Shown piece after piece: positions 24,167 to 31,895 of a stretch of 35,256 bases of DNA. Every line of letters begins with the position of its first letter. Positions within the stretch are counted from its first letter, which is position 1. The notes beneath the pieces were generated by a model that saw nothing but the letters and a program-made list of their open reading frames with translations, was not told the origin of the DNA and did not search any database. A program made the translations under genes and the position numbers. The stretch is from contig JAUWXF010000021.1 in the NCBI GenBank assembly GCA_030616475.1, forward strand, positions 1-35,256. Reading direction: 5' to 3'. The stretch is from Desulfobacterales bacterium. GTDB taxonomy: Bacteria > Desulfobacterota > Desulfobacteria > Desulfobacterales > C00003060.

Positions 24167-25252
24167 ATGGGAGTGATGGAAATGGCCGGCGATCCACCCT
24201 CCGCCAAGGACCCGTTCGCCTTCATAGAAGACAGCGGCCTGGCCGGGCGTAATGGCGTACTGGGCTTTGGAAAAGCGAACCGTGGCTGTGTAACGGTCAA
24301 GGGGCGTCAGGATGGACTCCGCTTCTCGGTGACGATAGCGGATACGGGTTTGGACTGATACGGGTTTGTCCGGGGGCTCAGTCTCAATCCAGTTTATGTG
24401 GGTCACCATACATTCTGTGGCTGCCAACTCGGATTTGGATCCGATGACAAGCCGGTTTTGCTTTTTATCAAGATGAATCACATAGTATGGGAATGGCCCG
24501 GGTATGCTGATCCCTTTGCGCTGTCCTATGGTGTAGGCATGGAGGCCCTGGTGTTGTCCTATGGTCTGACCCCTGGTGTTTGTAATCGGCCCGGGTTCAC
24601 GGGGAAATCCTGCCGACTTGGAAAGAAACTCTTTATAGCTTTGATGTCGTACAAAACACAATTCCTGGCTTTCGCGCGCAAGGCACGATGTGAGCCCCCA
24701 TGCCTTGGCCATTTTTTGTACCTGGTTCTTAGTATAACTTCCCAGGGGAAACATGGCCTGGCTCAGTTGTCGTTGTGTCAGGAGAGCCAGGAAGTAGGAC
24801 TGGTCTTTGGCCTGGTCCACTCCCTTTAGGAGGGAAAAGTGCCCGTTTGCTTCCTGGCCTACTCTGGCATAGTGGCCTGTTGCCATGGTTGAGGCGCCAA
24901 GCTCCTTGGCCCTTTCCAGGATAAGGCCGAACTTGATACGCTGATTGCAGACCATACACGGGTTCGGCGTTTGTCCTGACCGGTAAGTCTCGGTAAAGTA
25001 GTGGACAACCTCCCTATGGAAAGCTTCGGAACAATCGATGACTTCAAGGGGAATCCCGATCTGGTCTGAAATCCTCTGAGCCGAAGAATTGATATGGGAC
25101 AATGGCCCGGATGGGGTTGCTTCGACGGGGGTAAATTCATAACCGGTTCGGAAATGAAGTCCAATGACTCGGTGATTTTTCCTTTTAAGGAGGGCAGCCG
25201 AGACAGCGGAATCAAGACCGCCGCTCACGGCCACGGCCACGGTCTTTTTCAT
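24152..25252 (-). CDS. mnmA: tRNA-specific 2-thiouridylase MnmA
   Basis: Adds sulfur to U34 of Lys, Glu and Gln tRNAs using ATP and a persulfide donor. The PP-loop SGGLDSAVSA starts at residue 10. The two catalytic cysteines are at C102 (NPCMVCNQRIKFG) and C199 (SQELCFV), the same numbers as in E. coli, and TGHYAR lies between them. The C-terminal barrel ends YEGERVLGGGWI. I start at ATG 25252 (MKKTVAVAVSGG), giving 366 aa. The track start at 25333 runs into the upstream gene. It overlaps the NIL-ferredoxin stop by 4 nt, implying a two-gene operon. Confidence 0.96.
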   Translation of the reverse strand: MKKTVAVAVSGGLDSAVSAALLKRKNHRVIGLHFRTGYEFTPVEATPSGPLSHINSSAQRISDQIGIPLEVIDCSEAFHREVVHYFTETYRSGQTPNPCMVCNQRIKFGLILERAKELGASTMATGHYARVGQEANGHFSLLKGVDQAKDQSYFLALLTQRQLSQAMFPLGSYTKNQVQKMAKAWGLTSCLARESQELCFVRHQSYKEFLSKSAGFPREPGPITNTRGQTIGQHQGLHAYTIGQRKGISIPGPFPYYVIHLDKKQNRLVIGSKSELAATECMVTHINWIETEPPDKPVSVQTRIRYRHREAESILTPLDRYTATVRFSKAQYAITPGQAAVFYEGERVLGGGWIAGHFHHSHASGA

Positions 25253-25677
25253 TTCAGGATTGTATTTCCTATGGTGCGAACCTCCATGGCCCTGGGGGGA
25301 CAGGCTGGGACACAAAGAGCACATACGCTGCATTTTTTGTGATTGAAGACAACAGTCATCTCAGGCCGCTTGATGGATAAAGCACCTGTGAAACAGACTG
25401 CAGTGCAGGCCCCGCAGTGAGTGCACTTGGTTGTGTTGCGCTTGATGTCCTGGCCAACTGCCTGTACCTGCACCCCGTGCTTTTTCAGGTATTGAACCCC
25501 TTTGTTAAAATCCTTTCTTGTCCCGGACAGTTCCATGACCATGACCCCTTCCTTGCGGGGCAGTACGGTCGCCTTAAGGATATTGAATGTGAGGTTGAAG
25601 TCACTGGCCAAGTAACAGACGATCGGTTTTTCTACTTCCGTCTTTGGGAATCGAAGCACGAGCATTCTAGAATACAT
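25249..25677 (-). CDS. NIL-domain 4Fe-4S ferredoxin-like protein
   Basis: Residues 1-75 form a NIL domain (MLVLRFPKTEVEKPIVCYLA, then ILKATVLPRKEGVMVMELSG). Residues 80-142 carry two 4Fe-4S motifs: C85-C88-C91-C95 (CTHCGACTAVC) and C116-C119-C122-C126 (CSVCALCVPAC). ATG 25677 has AGGGG seven bases upstream and is better than GTG 25683. NIL-ferredoxins are known partners of sulfur-insertion enzymes such as those making homocysteine in methanogens and some anaerobes. Overlap with mnmA suggests a role in sulfur or electron supply to tRNA thiolation; that is inference. Confidence 0.88.
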   Translation of the reverse strand: MYSRMLVLRFPKTEVEKPIVCYLASDFNLTFNILKATVLPRKEGVMVMELSGTRKDFNKGVQYLKKHGVQVQAVGQDIKRNTTKCTHCGACTAVCFTGALSIKRPEMTVVFNHKKCSVCALCVPACPPRAMEVRTIGNTILK

Positions 25678-25686
25678 ATTCACACC

Positions 25687-25911
25687 CCTAACCCGGATAA
25701 ACCGGAAATACGAAGCACGAAATCCGAAACAAATCCGAATATTGAATGCTCAAATGTTCAAAACAGTAAGAGCGGTCTCAAGCGCGATTGAAAATGTCAG
25801 AGCGCCTTATCGTTTCCTAATTTTGAATTTTTGTCATTTGATATTGTTTCGTATTTCGATATTCGTATTTCGAATTTATTTTCTGCCAGAAAAAACACGA
25901 ATTCTATTATT
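25687..25911 (-). repeat. Composite long palindrome R1, copy E
   Basis: It begins CCTAACCCGGATAAACCGGA (reverse complement of the 3' cap of copy A) and ends TTTTCTGCCAGAAAAAACAC then GAATTC (reverse complement of its 5' cap). It is therefore a full-length, inverted copy without the nested GC-rich element. The arms are ACGAAGCACGAAATCCGAAA and GTTTCGTATTTCGATATTCG. Confidence 0.8.
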
Positions 25912-25927
25912 AACGGACTAACGGGAA

Positions 25928-26554
25928 CTACTCATACATGGACTGCCTATAGACGTGAAACATGCGCTGCAGGGCAGTAAAATTCGTCAAGAAGGCAAGA
26001 ATAGTGAGACCGACAAGGAGTTGTTGGGTGATCAGTGTAAGGGTCAGGACAATAAAGCGTTCCAGTCGCGTAAAAAGACCTACCTTGCATGAGATACTCA
26101 GCCCCTCGGCCCTGGCCCGGGCATAACTGACCATGAATGAGCCTATCATGGTCAAGAAGGTGACGAGTACCAGGATATGGCGGTCGTGAAAGGTAGACCA
26201 GCACAGTATTCCGAACAGTATGGCTGTTTCTGAATAACGGTCTATGAAGGAATCGAAGAAGGCCCCGAAGCGTGATTCAAGACCTGCTGTTCGGGCCAAG
26301 GACCCATCAAGAGCATCAAACGGACCAGAAAGGAGGAATAGCCATCCCCCCTGGGAAATGTAGCCTGCGGCCACTACCGCACCAGCAGCGGATGCGGCAA
26401 AGAAACCGATCAACGACAGGAGATTGGGTTGGACTCCCAGACGCGCCAACAGACGAGAAATAGGGTTGAGTATGACGTCTGCCCAACTTTTCACCCAACC
26501 CGTGAGTGTCCAGTATTCACGGTCTATCCTTGAAGATGTTTGATCTTCACTCAT
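25928..26554 (-). CDS. CDP-alcohol phosphatidyltransferase family membrane enzyme
   Basis: Transfers a phosphoalcohol from a CDP-activated donor in the inner membrane. The catalytic signature D-x2-DG-x2-AR-x8-G-x3-D-x3-D is complete: D80, D83, D101 and D105 in GPFDALDGSLARTAG and RFGAFFDSFIDRYSE. Several hydrophobic helices (LLSLIGFFAASAAGAVVAAG, AILFGILCW, ILVLVTFLTMIGSFMVSYA) fit the six-helix fold, 208 aa. Sequence flavour is closest to phosphatidyl- or archaetidylinositol-phosphate synthases, but the acceptor is not determinable. It is encoded downstream of the mpgP-like gene on the same strand. Confidence 0.88.
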   Translation of the reverse strand: MSEDQTSSRIDREYWTLTGWVKSWADVILNPISRLLARLGVQPNLLSLIGFFAASAAGAVVAAGYISQGGWLFLLSGPFDALDGSLARTAGLESRFGAFFDSFIDRYSETAILFGILCWSTFHDRHILVLVTFLTMIGSFMVSYARARAEGLSISCKVGLFTRLERFIVLTLTLITQQLLVGLTILAFLTNFTALQRMFHVYRQSMYE

Positions 26555-26587
26555 GTCCTTAGACCCCTCCAGGCTTAATCCTCTCTT

Positions 26588-26648
26588 TTACCCATCATTC
26601 CAATACCCCAATTGCGGCCTCCGGCCCGTGGGGCCTACGCCCCGGAAG
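26588..26648. repeat. Truncated GGAATGATG-word remnant plus 33-bp palindrome copy 2
   Basis: ACCCATCATTCCAATACCCC then AATTGCGG matches only the right arm and cap of the 9371 element, with no left arm. It runs straight into GGCCTCCGGCCCGTGGGGCC then TACGCCCCGGAAGG, the sister of the 24134 palindrome. The rest of 26555-26739 is featureless. Confidence 0.65.
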
Positions 26649-26739
26649 GACCGAAGGTATTTTCTAGCACAAAATCGGATAAATATCAAGGTCAAGCGGC
26701 TTCTTCGCCCTGTTGAAATTGGGCAACAGAGACGGATGC

Positions 26740-27546
26740 TTATAAAATCGTGTGAATCATTTCAGCCCATCCCCTTGGACCGGCTTTATCTGAACAGATA
26801 ATGGGTTCGATTCCCTGGATGTGTTCCCATTCTCCCGTCTTTTTCCTGATTACAATGGGCATGTCCACATGTCTGAACATGGGGATATCATTGGCGCTGT
26901 CTCCCAGTCCGGCAGTCCAGATTCTCTTGTCTGGGTACGTATTAGCATAGACCTTTCGTAGAACCTGGACCGCCGTTCCCTTGTCGTTTCGTCCAATCAT
27001 ATGGTAAAGACGCCCTCCTCGGGTGATCCTTAGCCCCTTTTTTTGTAAGAGGTTTTCAAGGAGACGGAATTTAGCCGACGTGTCAGAGAAGATGAAGGGT
27101 TCTGAATAGTCACGTCTTGCGGCCAATGAGGCCTCTTCAAGGGGAAGCCCTGTGCAAGCGGCAATCTCCTCAATGGTCATCTCGCTGAATCCCTTTATGA
27201 GAAAGTTCTTCTTTTTGATTTCTTTCCAAACAGTGCACAAATCAGCATAGGGCACACCCAACTCCACCACATGGTATGGCCCTTTTTCGACAAAGTTTAC
27301 ACCCCTTAAGTCGAAGGCACGACTTGGGATAAAAACAGCCCCACCGTTTTCTACGATGAACGGGTCGCTAAGGCCCATCCGCCTGCGATAGACCTCGATT
27401 TCAGCCCGCGTCTTGCTGCTGCAAATGATGACCGGGATAGACCTTGACCTGAGCTGGTCCAGGGCGGGCCGGGCTTCTTTGAAATCGTAAGTATCATGAT
27501 CGATCAGCGTGCCATCCAGATCGGTGAAAATGAGTATTTGTTTCAT
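26740..27546 (-). CDS. HAD-IIB phosphatase, mannosyl/glucosyl-3-phosphoglycerate phosphatase-like
   Basis: Predicted to dephosphorylate a glycosyl-3-phosphoglycerate to the compatible solute. The HAD nucleophile motif is FTDLDGTLID (D9 and D11), motif II is VIICSSKTRAEIE, ENGGAVFIP is typical of the MpgP/YedP subgroup, and the C-terminal motif is GLGDSANDIPM. ATG 27546 is used, since the track's TTG 27552 adds two residues. Divergent from it lies a GT-A glycosyltransferase, and that pairing supports the solute pathway. Whether the sugar is mannose or glucose cannot be told. Confidence 0.85.
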   Translation of the reverse strand: MKQILIFTDLDGTLIDHDTYDFKEARPALDQLRSRSIPVIICSSKTRAEIEVYRRRMGLSDPFIVENGGAVFIPSRAFDLRGVNFVEKGPYHVVELGVPYADLCTVWKEIKKKNFLIKGFSEMTIEEIAACTGLPLEEASLAARRDYSEPFIFSDTSAKFRLLENLLQKKGLRITRGGRLYHMIGRNDKGTAVQVLRKVYANTYPDKRIWTAGLGDSANDIPMFRHVDMPIVIRKKTGEWEHIQGIEPIICSDKAGPRGWAEMIHTIL

Positions 27547-27617
27547 GGTCAAACTTCGGATATGGTTGTATGAATGTAGAATTACCTTGATAGTATAGGA
27601 ATTTCCTTTTTTTTTGA

Positions 27618-27658
27618 GCGGCGAAGCCGCGTTACATAAAATCGCAAAGCGATTTTAT
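27618..27658. promoter_or_regulatory. Paired hairpins in the divergent promoter region
   Basis: GCGGCGAAGCCGC is followed by ATAAAATCGC-AAA-GCGATTTTAT, a perfect 10-bp stem. They sit between the divergent mpgP-like gene and glycosyltransferase. The position suggests control of solute genes, but no regulator is recognised and they could equally be small repeats. Confidence 0.4.
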
Positions 27659-27683
27659 AACTTGATGGTTGCCGCTTGTCAAG

Positions 27684-27712
27684 TTGACGTAGTTCAGGAT
27701 GTGTAGTATAAA
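27684..27712 (+). promoter_or_regulatory. Sigma-70-type promoter for the glycosyltransferase
   Basis: TTGACG (-35, five of six) and TATAAA (-10, five of six) are separated by exactly 17 bp. The -10 lies about 70 bp before the ATG at 27783, leaving a short leader. Confidence 0.65.
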
Positions 27713-27782
27713 TCGAATTTAAGGGTAAGGGCTTTGCTCTAATCTGCTTCAGATTGGTTCAAGGTTACAAGGGGGTTCCGGC

Positions 27783-29000
27783 ATGCACATAGAGGAGAAT
27801 CCAAACGACGTACGGGCTGCCGACTTGGTTGTGGGAATTCCGTCGTACAATGAGGCAAAGCTGATTTCTTATCCTACGCAGATGGCAAGCGAAGGCCTCA
27901 TTAAGTATTTTGGGGACAAAAACAGCGTTATTATTAACTGTGACAATAACTCCCCGGATGGCACCCGCGACGCCTTCATGAATACTCCCACCGAAGTTCC
28001 TAAGATATACCTGTCAACGCCGCCGGGCGTGAAAGGGAAAGGAAACAACCTCAGGAACCTTTTCAAGAAGAGTTGCGATTTAGGTGCACAAGCTGTCCTT
28101 GTGGTGGACGCAGATCTCAAGAGCATAACACCACGGTGGATAAAGAATCTGGGAGAACCACTTTTTGAAGACTTTGGATTTGTAGCACCCCTCTATGTTC
28201 GGCATAAGTATGATGGGACCATTACCAACAACATTGCCTATCCGATGACACGTTCCGTTTACGGCCGCAGGGTTCGTCAACCGATTGGGGGGGACTTCGG
28301 CTTTTCAGGCGAACTGGCCGAAATCTATTTGAAGCAAGGGAATTGGACACCGGCCGTGGTTGAATTTGGCATTGATATTTGGATGACCACCACGGCCATG
28401 TGTCACGACATACCAATTTGCCAGTCTTTCATGGGAAGGCCTAAGATCCATAAACCAAAAGACCCTGGAGAATCCCTGGGTCCCATGTTTTTGCAGGTAG
28501 TGGGAACCATCTTTGATATTATGACAAAAAAGGTTGCTTTCTGGAAAGAGGTCCGGTGGAGTAAGCCAACAGCGATTTTCGGTTTTGGACTTGGGGAGAT
28601 GGAAATGCCCCCGCCGGTCGATGTAAATCTGGAAAGACTCTATGATAAATTTCAGGCAGGCTTTGCAAGCCATGATGCCCTCTGGGAGGGGATCCTTTCC
28701 ACGAATGTTTACAAGAAAATTTCGGAAGTAAAAACATTGAGTTTTGCGGACTTTGAGTTTCCGGCCAATCTGTGGGCCGAGACATTGATTGACTTTGCGG
28801 TCGCCTACAAAAAGGGTGCGTATGACAGAGAAAGGATCATGGAAAGTTTAATCCCGCTCTATTACGGCCGCACGTGTTCTTTTGTGATTGAACTGGAGCC
28901 GATGACCATTCAGCAGGCCGAGGAATTGATAGAAGATCAGTGCATTGTTTTTGAACGGAGCAAGCCTTATCTGCTTAGAAAATGGTTTGACACGGAGTGA
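27783..29000 (+). CDS. GT-A glycosyltransferase, glycosyl-3-phosphoglycerate or glycosylglycerate synthase-like
   Basis: A 405-aa cytosolic GT-A enzyme with VVGIPSYNEAKLI, NNSPDGT, GVKGKGNNL and the metal-binding DAD at 109-111 (VVDADLKSITPRWI). RQPIGGDFGFSGEL and FGIDIWMTTTA follow, matching acceptor-site elements of the GT78/GT81 mannosyl- and glucosylglycerate or 3-phosphoglycerate synthases. The divergent HAD phosphatase supports the two-step route, a phosphorylated intermediate then removal of phosphate. AAGGGGG upstream of ATG 27783 fixes the start. The sugar donor is not assignable from sequence. Confidence 0.75.
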   Translation: MHIEENPNDVRAADLVVGIPSYNEAKLISYPTQMASEGLIKYFGDKNSVIINCDNNSPDGTRDAFMNTPTEVPKIYLSTPPGVKGKGNNLRNLFKKSCDLGAQAVLVVDADLKSITPRWIKNLGEPLFEDFGFVAPLYVRHKYDGTITNNIAYPMTRSVYGRRVRQPIGGDFGFSGELAEIYLKQGNWTPAVVEFGIDIWMTTTAMCHDIPICQSFMGRPKIHKPKDPGESLGPMFLQVVGTIFDIMTKKVAFWKEVRWSKPTAIFGFGLGEMEMPPPVDVNLERLYDKFQAGFASHDALWEGILSTNVYKKISEVKTLSFADFEFPANLWAETLIDFAVAYKKGAYDRERIMESLIPLYYGRTCSFVIELEPMTIQQAEELIEDQCIVFERSKPYLLRKWFDTE

Positions 29001-29036
29001 AGCTTTGCGCTCATAGACAGCAAATGGGGGGCTCTC

Positions 29037-29417
29037 ATGCATAAAATTCTTATCGTTGACGACGAAGACGTCATCCGTATGCTCTATGGCGAGGAATTGG
29101 AGGATGAAGGGTATAACGTGATCACCACAGGGAGTGGTCACGGCCTGGTCGGATTGGTTGAGCGGGAAAGACCAGACCTGGTTATCCTGGATATTAAGAT
29201 GGCCGAACATGACGGGTTAGACTTGCTACAGGATATCCGGAGGGAATTCTATAACATCCCAGTCATTCTCTGTTCGGCCTACTCTTCCTATAAAGGCGAC
29301 CTCAAGGCGATTGCAGCCGATTACTACGTGGTCAAGAGTGCAGATCTGAGCGAGCTGAAGCAAAAAATCAAAATGGCATTAGAGGGACACGTCCCTCTCC
29401 AGTCCACCCAGGAGTGA
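29037..29417 (+). CDS. Single-domain response regulator (receiver only)
   Basis: A 126-aa CheY-like receiver. The acid pocket is D8/D9, the phosphoacceptor D52 (VILDIKM), S80 stands in the switch threonine position (LCSAYSS) and K100 is conserved (YVVKSADL). There is no output domain. No histidine kinase is nearby. The stop overlaps the uppP start, so the two may be co-translated. GGGGGCTCTC precedes ATG 29037. Confidence 0.9.
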   Translation: MHKILIVDDEDVIRMLYGEELEDEGYNVITTGSGHGLVGLVERERPDLVILDIKMAEHDGLDLLQDIRREFYNIPVILCSAYSSYKGDLKAIAADYYVVKSADLSELKQKIKMALEGHVPLQSTQE

Positions 29418-30250
29418 GAGTGGGCATAGAGATCCGCTATGCTGCTGTGCTGGGTCTCATCCAGGGTTTGACCGAGTTCTTGCCTGTCAGCAGCTCCGGA
29501 CATTTGGTGCTCTGTCAAAACCTTTTTGGTTTAAAAGAACCGGAAATCTTTTTCGATGTCTCGCTTCATGTGGGTACTTTGGTAGCCATATGTGTGTTCT
29601 TCTTCAAAGACCTCAGGGAGATTGCCACCACACTTTTTTCGGTTTCTACTTGGTCTGTCAGGGAAGATAGTCTTTGGGAGAGCCTTTGCCAAAAGCCAGA
29701 GATGAGGTTGCTCGGCCTTATCCTTGTGGGGACGGTGCCAACCGCTTTCCTGGGCTTATTATTTCGGCCCATGGCTGCAAAGGTCTTTTCATCGGTCCAG
29801 ATCGTGGGGATCATGCTTCTTGTCACAGGGCTGTTGTTGTGGCTGACCCGGGGGCTTAAACGAGAGGGACGCAATGCGGCCCGGCTCACGGTTTGGGATG
29901 CCCTGTTCATAGGCATAATCCAGGGGGTGGCTATTTTGCCGGGGATCTCTCGTTCCGGAGCCACCATTGCCATGGGTTTGTTCAGGGGTCTAAGTCGAGA
30001 GACTTCTGCCAGATATTCCTTCCTTCTCTCTATTCCGGCCATCATAGGGGCCATGGCTCTGGAATTGGGCGAGGCCCTGGTCTCGGGCTTTCCACCCGCA
30101 GGGGTTGTACTGTTAGGGGCCTTTATTGCTGCGGCTGCGGGGTATGGTGCCCTGAGGGTCCTGATACACCTTGTGAAAAAAGGAAACCTTCATGTCTTTG
30201 CTCCCTACTGCTGGCTTTTGGGGGTGCTGGCCATTATCCGGTCGTTTTGA
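29414..30250 (+). CDS. uppP: Undecaprenyl-diphosphatase UppP (BacA)
   Basis: Recycles undecaprenyl diphosphate to the monophosphate carrier for peptidoglycan and O-antigen. It is a polytopic inner-membrane protein of 278 aa with both active-site motifs, LIQGLTEFLPVSSSGHL near residue 16 and IQGVAILPGISRSGATI at about 172. GTG 29414 overlaps the receiver gene. GTG 29420 is an alternative two codons later. Eight or so hydrophobic segments are evident. Confidence 0.95.
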   Translation: MRVGIEIRYAAVLGLIQGLTEFLPVSSSGHLVLCQNLFGLKEPEIFFDVSLHVGTLVAICVFFFKDLREIATTLFSVSTWSVREDSLWESLCQKPEMRLLGLILVGTVPTAFLGLLFRPMAAKVFSSVQIVGIMLLVTGLLLWLTRGLKREGRNAARLTVWDALFIGIIQGVAILPGISRSGATIAMGLFRGLSRETSARYSFLLSIPAIIGAMALELGEALVSGFPPAGVVLLGAFIAAAAGYGALRVLIHLVKKGNLHVFAPYCWLLGVLAIIRSF

Positions 30251-30282
30251 GACCTGATGGGAATCGTGAATCGTGAAAGGAA

Positions 30283-30516
30283 GTGAACTAAAGTGCCTAA
30301 AGTGTCTAAAGTGAGCTAAAGTTGAGGACTTAAAAAAACTTTTTTTGTAAAGATTGGTCTTGTTCCTTCCCGCCTGCCAACGCCACGCAGAATGCACGAT
30401 CAAGGTGCCAGCATTGTTTGGCAATGGCGGGCAGGTAACTTTAGGCATTTTAGGCACTTTAGTTCACTTTAGCTCACTTTCATCTATAACTAACGAATGA
30501 CCAATGACCAATGACT
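30283..30516 (+). repeat. Stutter palindrome, CTAAAGTG word, enclosing a nested element
   Basis: Left arm AACTAAAGTGCCTAAAGTGT then CTAAAGTGAGCTAAAG (30287-30320). Right arm AACTTTAGGCATTTTAGGCA then CTTTAGTTCACTTTAGC (30437-30480). The loop carries the 66-bp element at 30369. The tail AACGAATGACCAATGACCAA then TGAC matches the tails at 1655 and 13486. It separates uppP from the mutase gene. Confidence 0.8.
30369..30435 (+). repeat. 66-bp GC-rich inverted-repeat element, copy 4
   Basis: CCCGCCTGCCAACGCC and GGCAATGGCGGGCAGG flank a centre that differs most from the other copies (ACGCAGAATGCACGATCAAG). It is 67 bp long and sits precisely in the loop between the CTAAAGTG arms. Confidence 0.8.
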
Positions 30517-30530
30517 GACCTGGAGGTGCT

Positions 30531-31883
30531 ATGAATCCTGAAATCTTTAGAGAATATGACATCAGAGGGGTTGTGGACAAGGATATAACCGAGCAGGATG
30601 TGGTTTTGATCGGTAAGGGGTTTGGCACCTACCTGCGGGGCAAAAACCGTTGTAAAGTCACCGTGGGTAGGGACTGCCGGTTGAGTTCTGACAAGTATCG
30701 AGACCTGGTGATCGAAGGGCTCCTTGCCACGGGCTGCGATGTGGTGGATATCGGTGTCTGTCCCACGCCAGTTTTTTACTTTTCGATCAGGCAGTTAAAA
30801 AAAGAAGGCGGCATCATGGTAACGGCGAGCCACAACCCCCCGGAGTACAACGGATTCAAGCTGTGCAGCGGTTATGACACTATTTTTGGCGAGCAGATAC
30901 AGAAGCTGCGGCAGATCATTGAGGGCGGAACCTTTGCTAATGGGAGTGGAACAGCGGAGACCGCTGATGTAGTAACGCCATACAAGGAGTTCCTTCAGGA
31001 AAATATCAAGCTTGCCAGACCCTTGAGGGTAGGGATCGACGCGGGAAACGGGACTGCTGGTGTGGTGGCGGTGCCGATCATACGGAACTTGGGCTGCGAG
31101 GTCTTCGACCTTTATTGCGACATGGATGGAGATTTTCCCAATCATGAACCGGATCCCACGGTGGCAAAGAATATGCAGGATCTGATCGGCTTGGTGCGGG
31201 AAAAAGGGCTTGATGTTGGGATCGGCTATGACGGTGACGGAGATCGAATCGGCATCATTGACGAGAAAGGCGATATCATATGGGGCGACCAATTGATGAT
31301 CATGTACGCAAGGGAGATCCTTTCACGAAAACCCGGTGCCACATTTATTTCAGAGGTTAAGTGTTCCCAGACCCTGTATAATGACATAGAAAAACACGGT
31401 GGCCGCGCAATTATGTGGAAGACAGGGCACTCGCTGATCAAGCAGAAGATGAAAGAGGTCAAGGCCGACCTGGCAGGGGAGATGAGCGGGCATATGTTCT
31501 TTGCTGACCGATACTTTGGCTACGATGATGCCATCTACGCCTCTTGTCGTTTGTTGGAGATCTTAGCATCAACAGGAAAGAGTGTCACAGAACTGTTAAG
31601 TGATGTTCCAAGGACCTATGCCACCCCTGAGATCCGGGTACCCTGTCCGGATGACAGGAAGTTTCAGGTGGTAAGAGATGTCACCGAGTACTTCCGTCAG
31701 CAGTATGACATCATTGATATAGACGGGGTACGCATTCTCTTTGAAGATGGCTGGGGTCTGGTTAGGGCTTCCAATACCCAGCCGGCGTTAGTCCTGCGAT
31801 TTGAGGCACTTTCACAGACGCGGCTTTCTGAAATCCAATCCCTGGTGGAGTCGGTGCTGACTGATATCCGGGAGAGGTATTAG
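30531..31883 (+). CDS. Phosphomannomutase/phosphoglucomutase
   Basis: Interconverts hexose-6- and hexose-1-phosphates for nucleotide-sugar synthesis. All four alpha-D-phosphohexomutase motifs are seen: TASHNPPEYNG with phosphoserine S100, the metal loop DGDGDR at 234-239, the sugar loop GEMSGHMFF, and the phosphate-binding RASNTQPALVLRFEA. At 450 aa it resembles AlgC/ManB bifunctional enzymes. GGAGGTGCT precedes ATG 30531. It could supply hexose-1-phosphate for the solute pathway nearby or for envelope polysaccharide. It converges with plsY, 12 bp away. Confidence 0.93.
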   Translation: MNPEIFREYDIRGVVDKDITEQDVVLIGKGFGTYLRGKNRCKVTVGRDCRLSSDKYRDLVIEGLLATGCDVVDIGVCPTPVFYFSIRQLKKEGGIMVTASHNPPEYNGFKLCSGYDTIFGEQIQKLRQIIEGGTFANGSGTAETADVVTPYKEFLQENIKLARPLRVGIDAGNGTAGVVAVPIIRNLGCEVFDLYCDMDGDFPNHEPDPTVAKNMQDLIGLVREKGLDVGIGYDGDGDRIGIIDEKGDIIWGDQLMIMYAREILSRKPGATFISEVKCSQTLYNDIEKHGGRAIMWKTGHSLIKQKMKEVKADLAGEMSGHMFFADRYFGYDDAIYASCRLLEILASTGKSVTELLSDVPRTYATPEIRVPCPDDRKFQVVRDVTEYFRQQYDIIDIDGVRILFEDGWGLVRASNTQPALVLRFEALSQTRLSEIQSLVESVLTDIRERY

Positions 31884-31895
31884 ACAACGCTGTCC

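Noticed and set aside
26803-26815. GGGTTCGATTCCC resembling a tRNA T-loop
   Set aside because: It lies in the coding sequence of the HAD phosphatase, and no cloverleaf with acceptor or anticodon arms can be formed around it. A similar TTCGATTCC at 19372 is inside mtaB.
31884-31895. Terminator between the convergent mutase and plsY genes
   Set aside because: The 12-bp gap has only the small GACAACGCTGTC dyad and no T-run.
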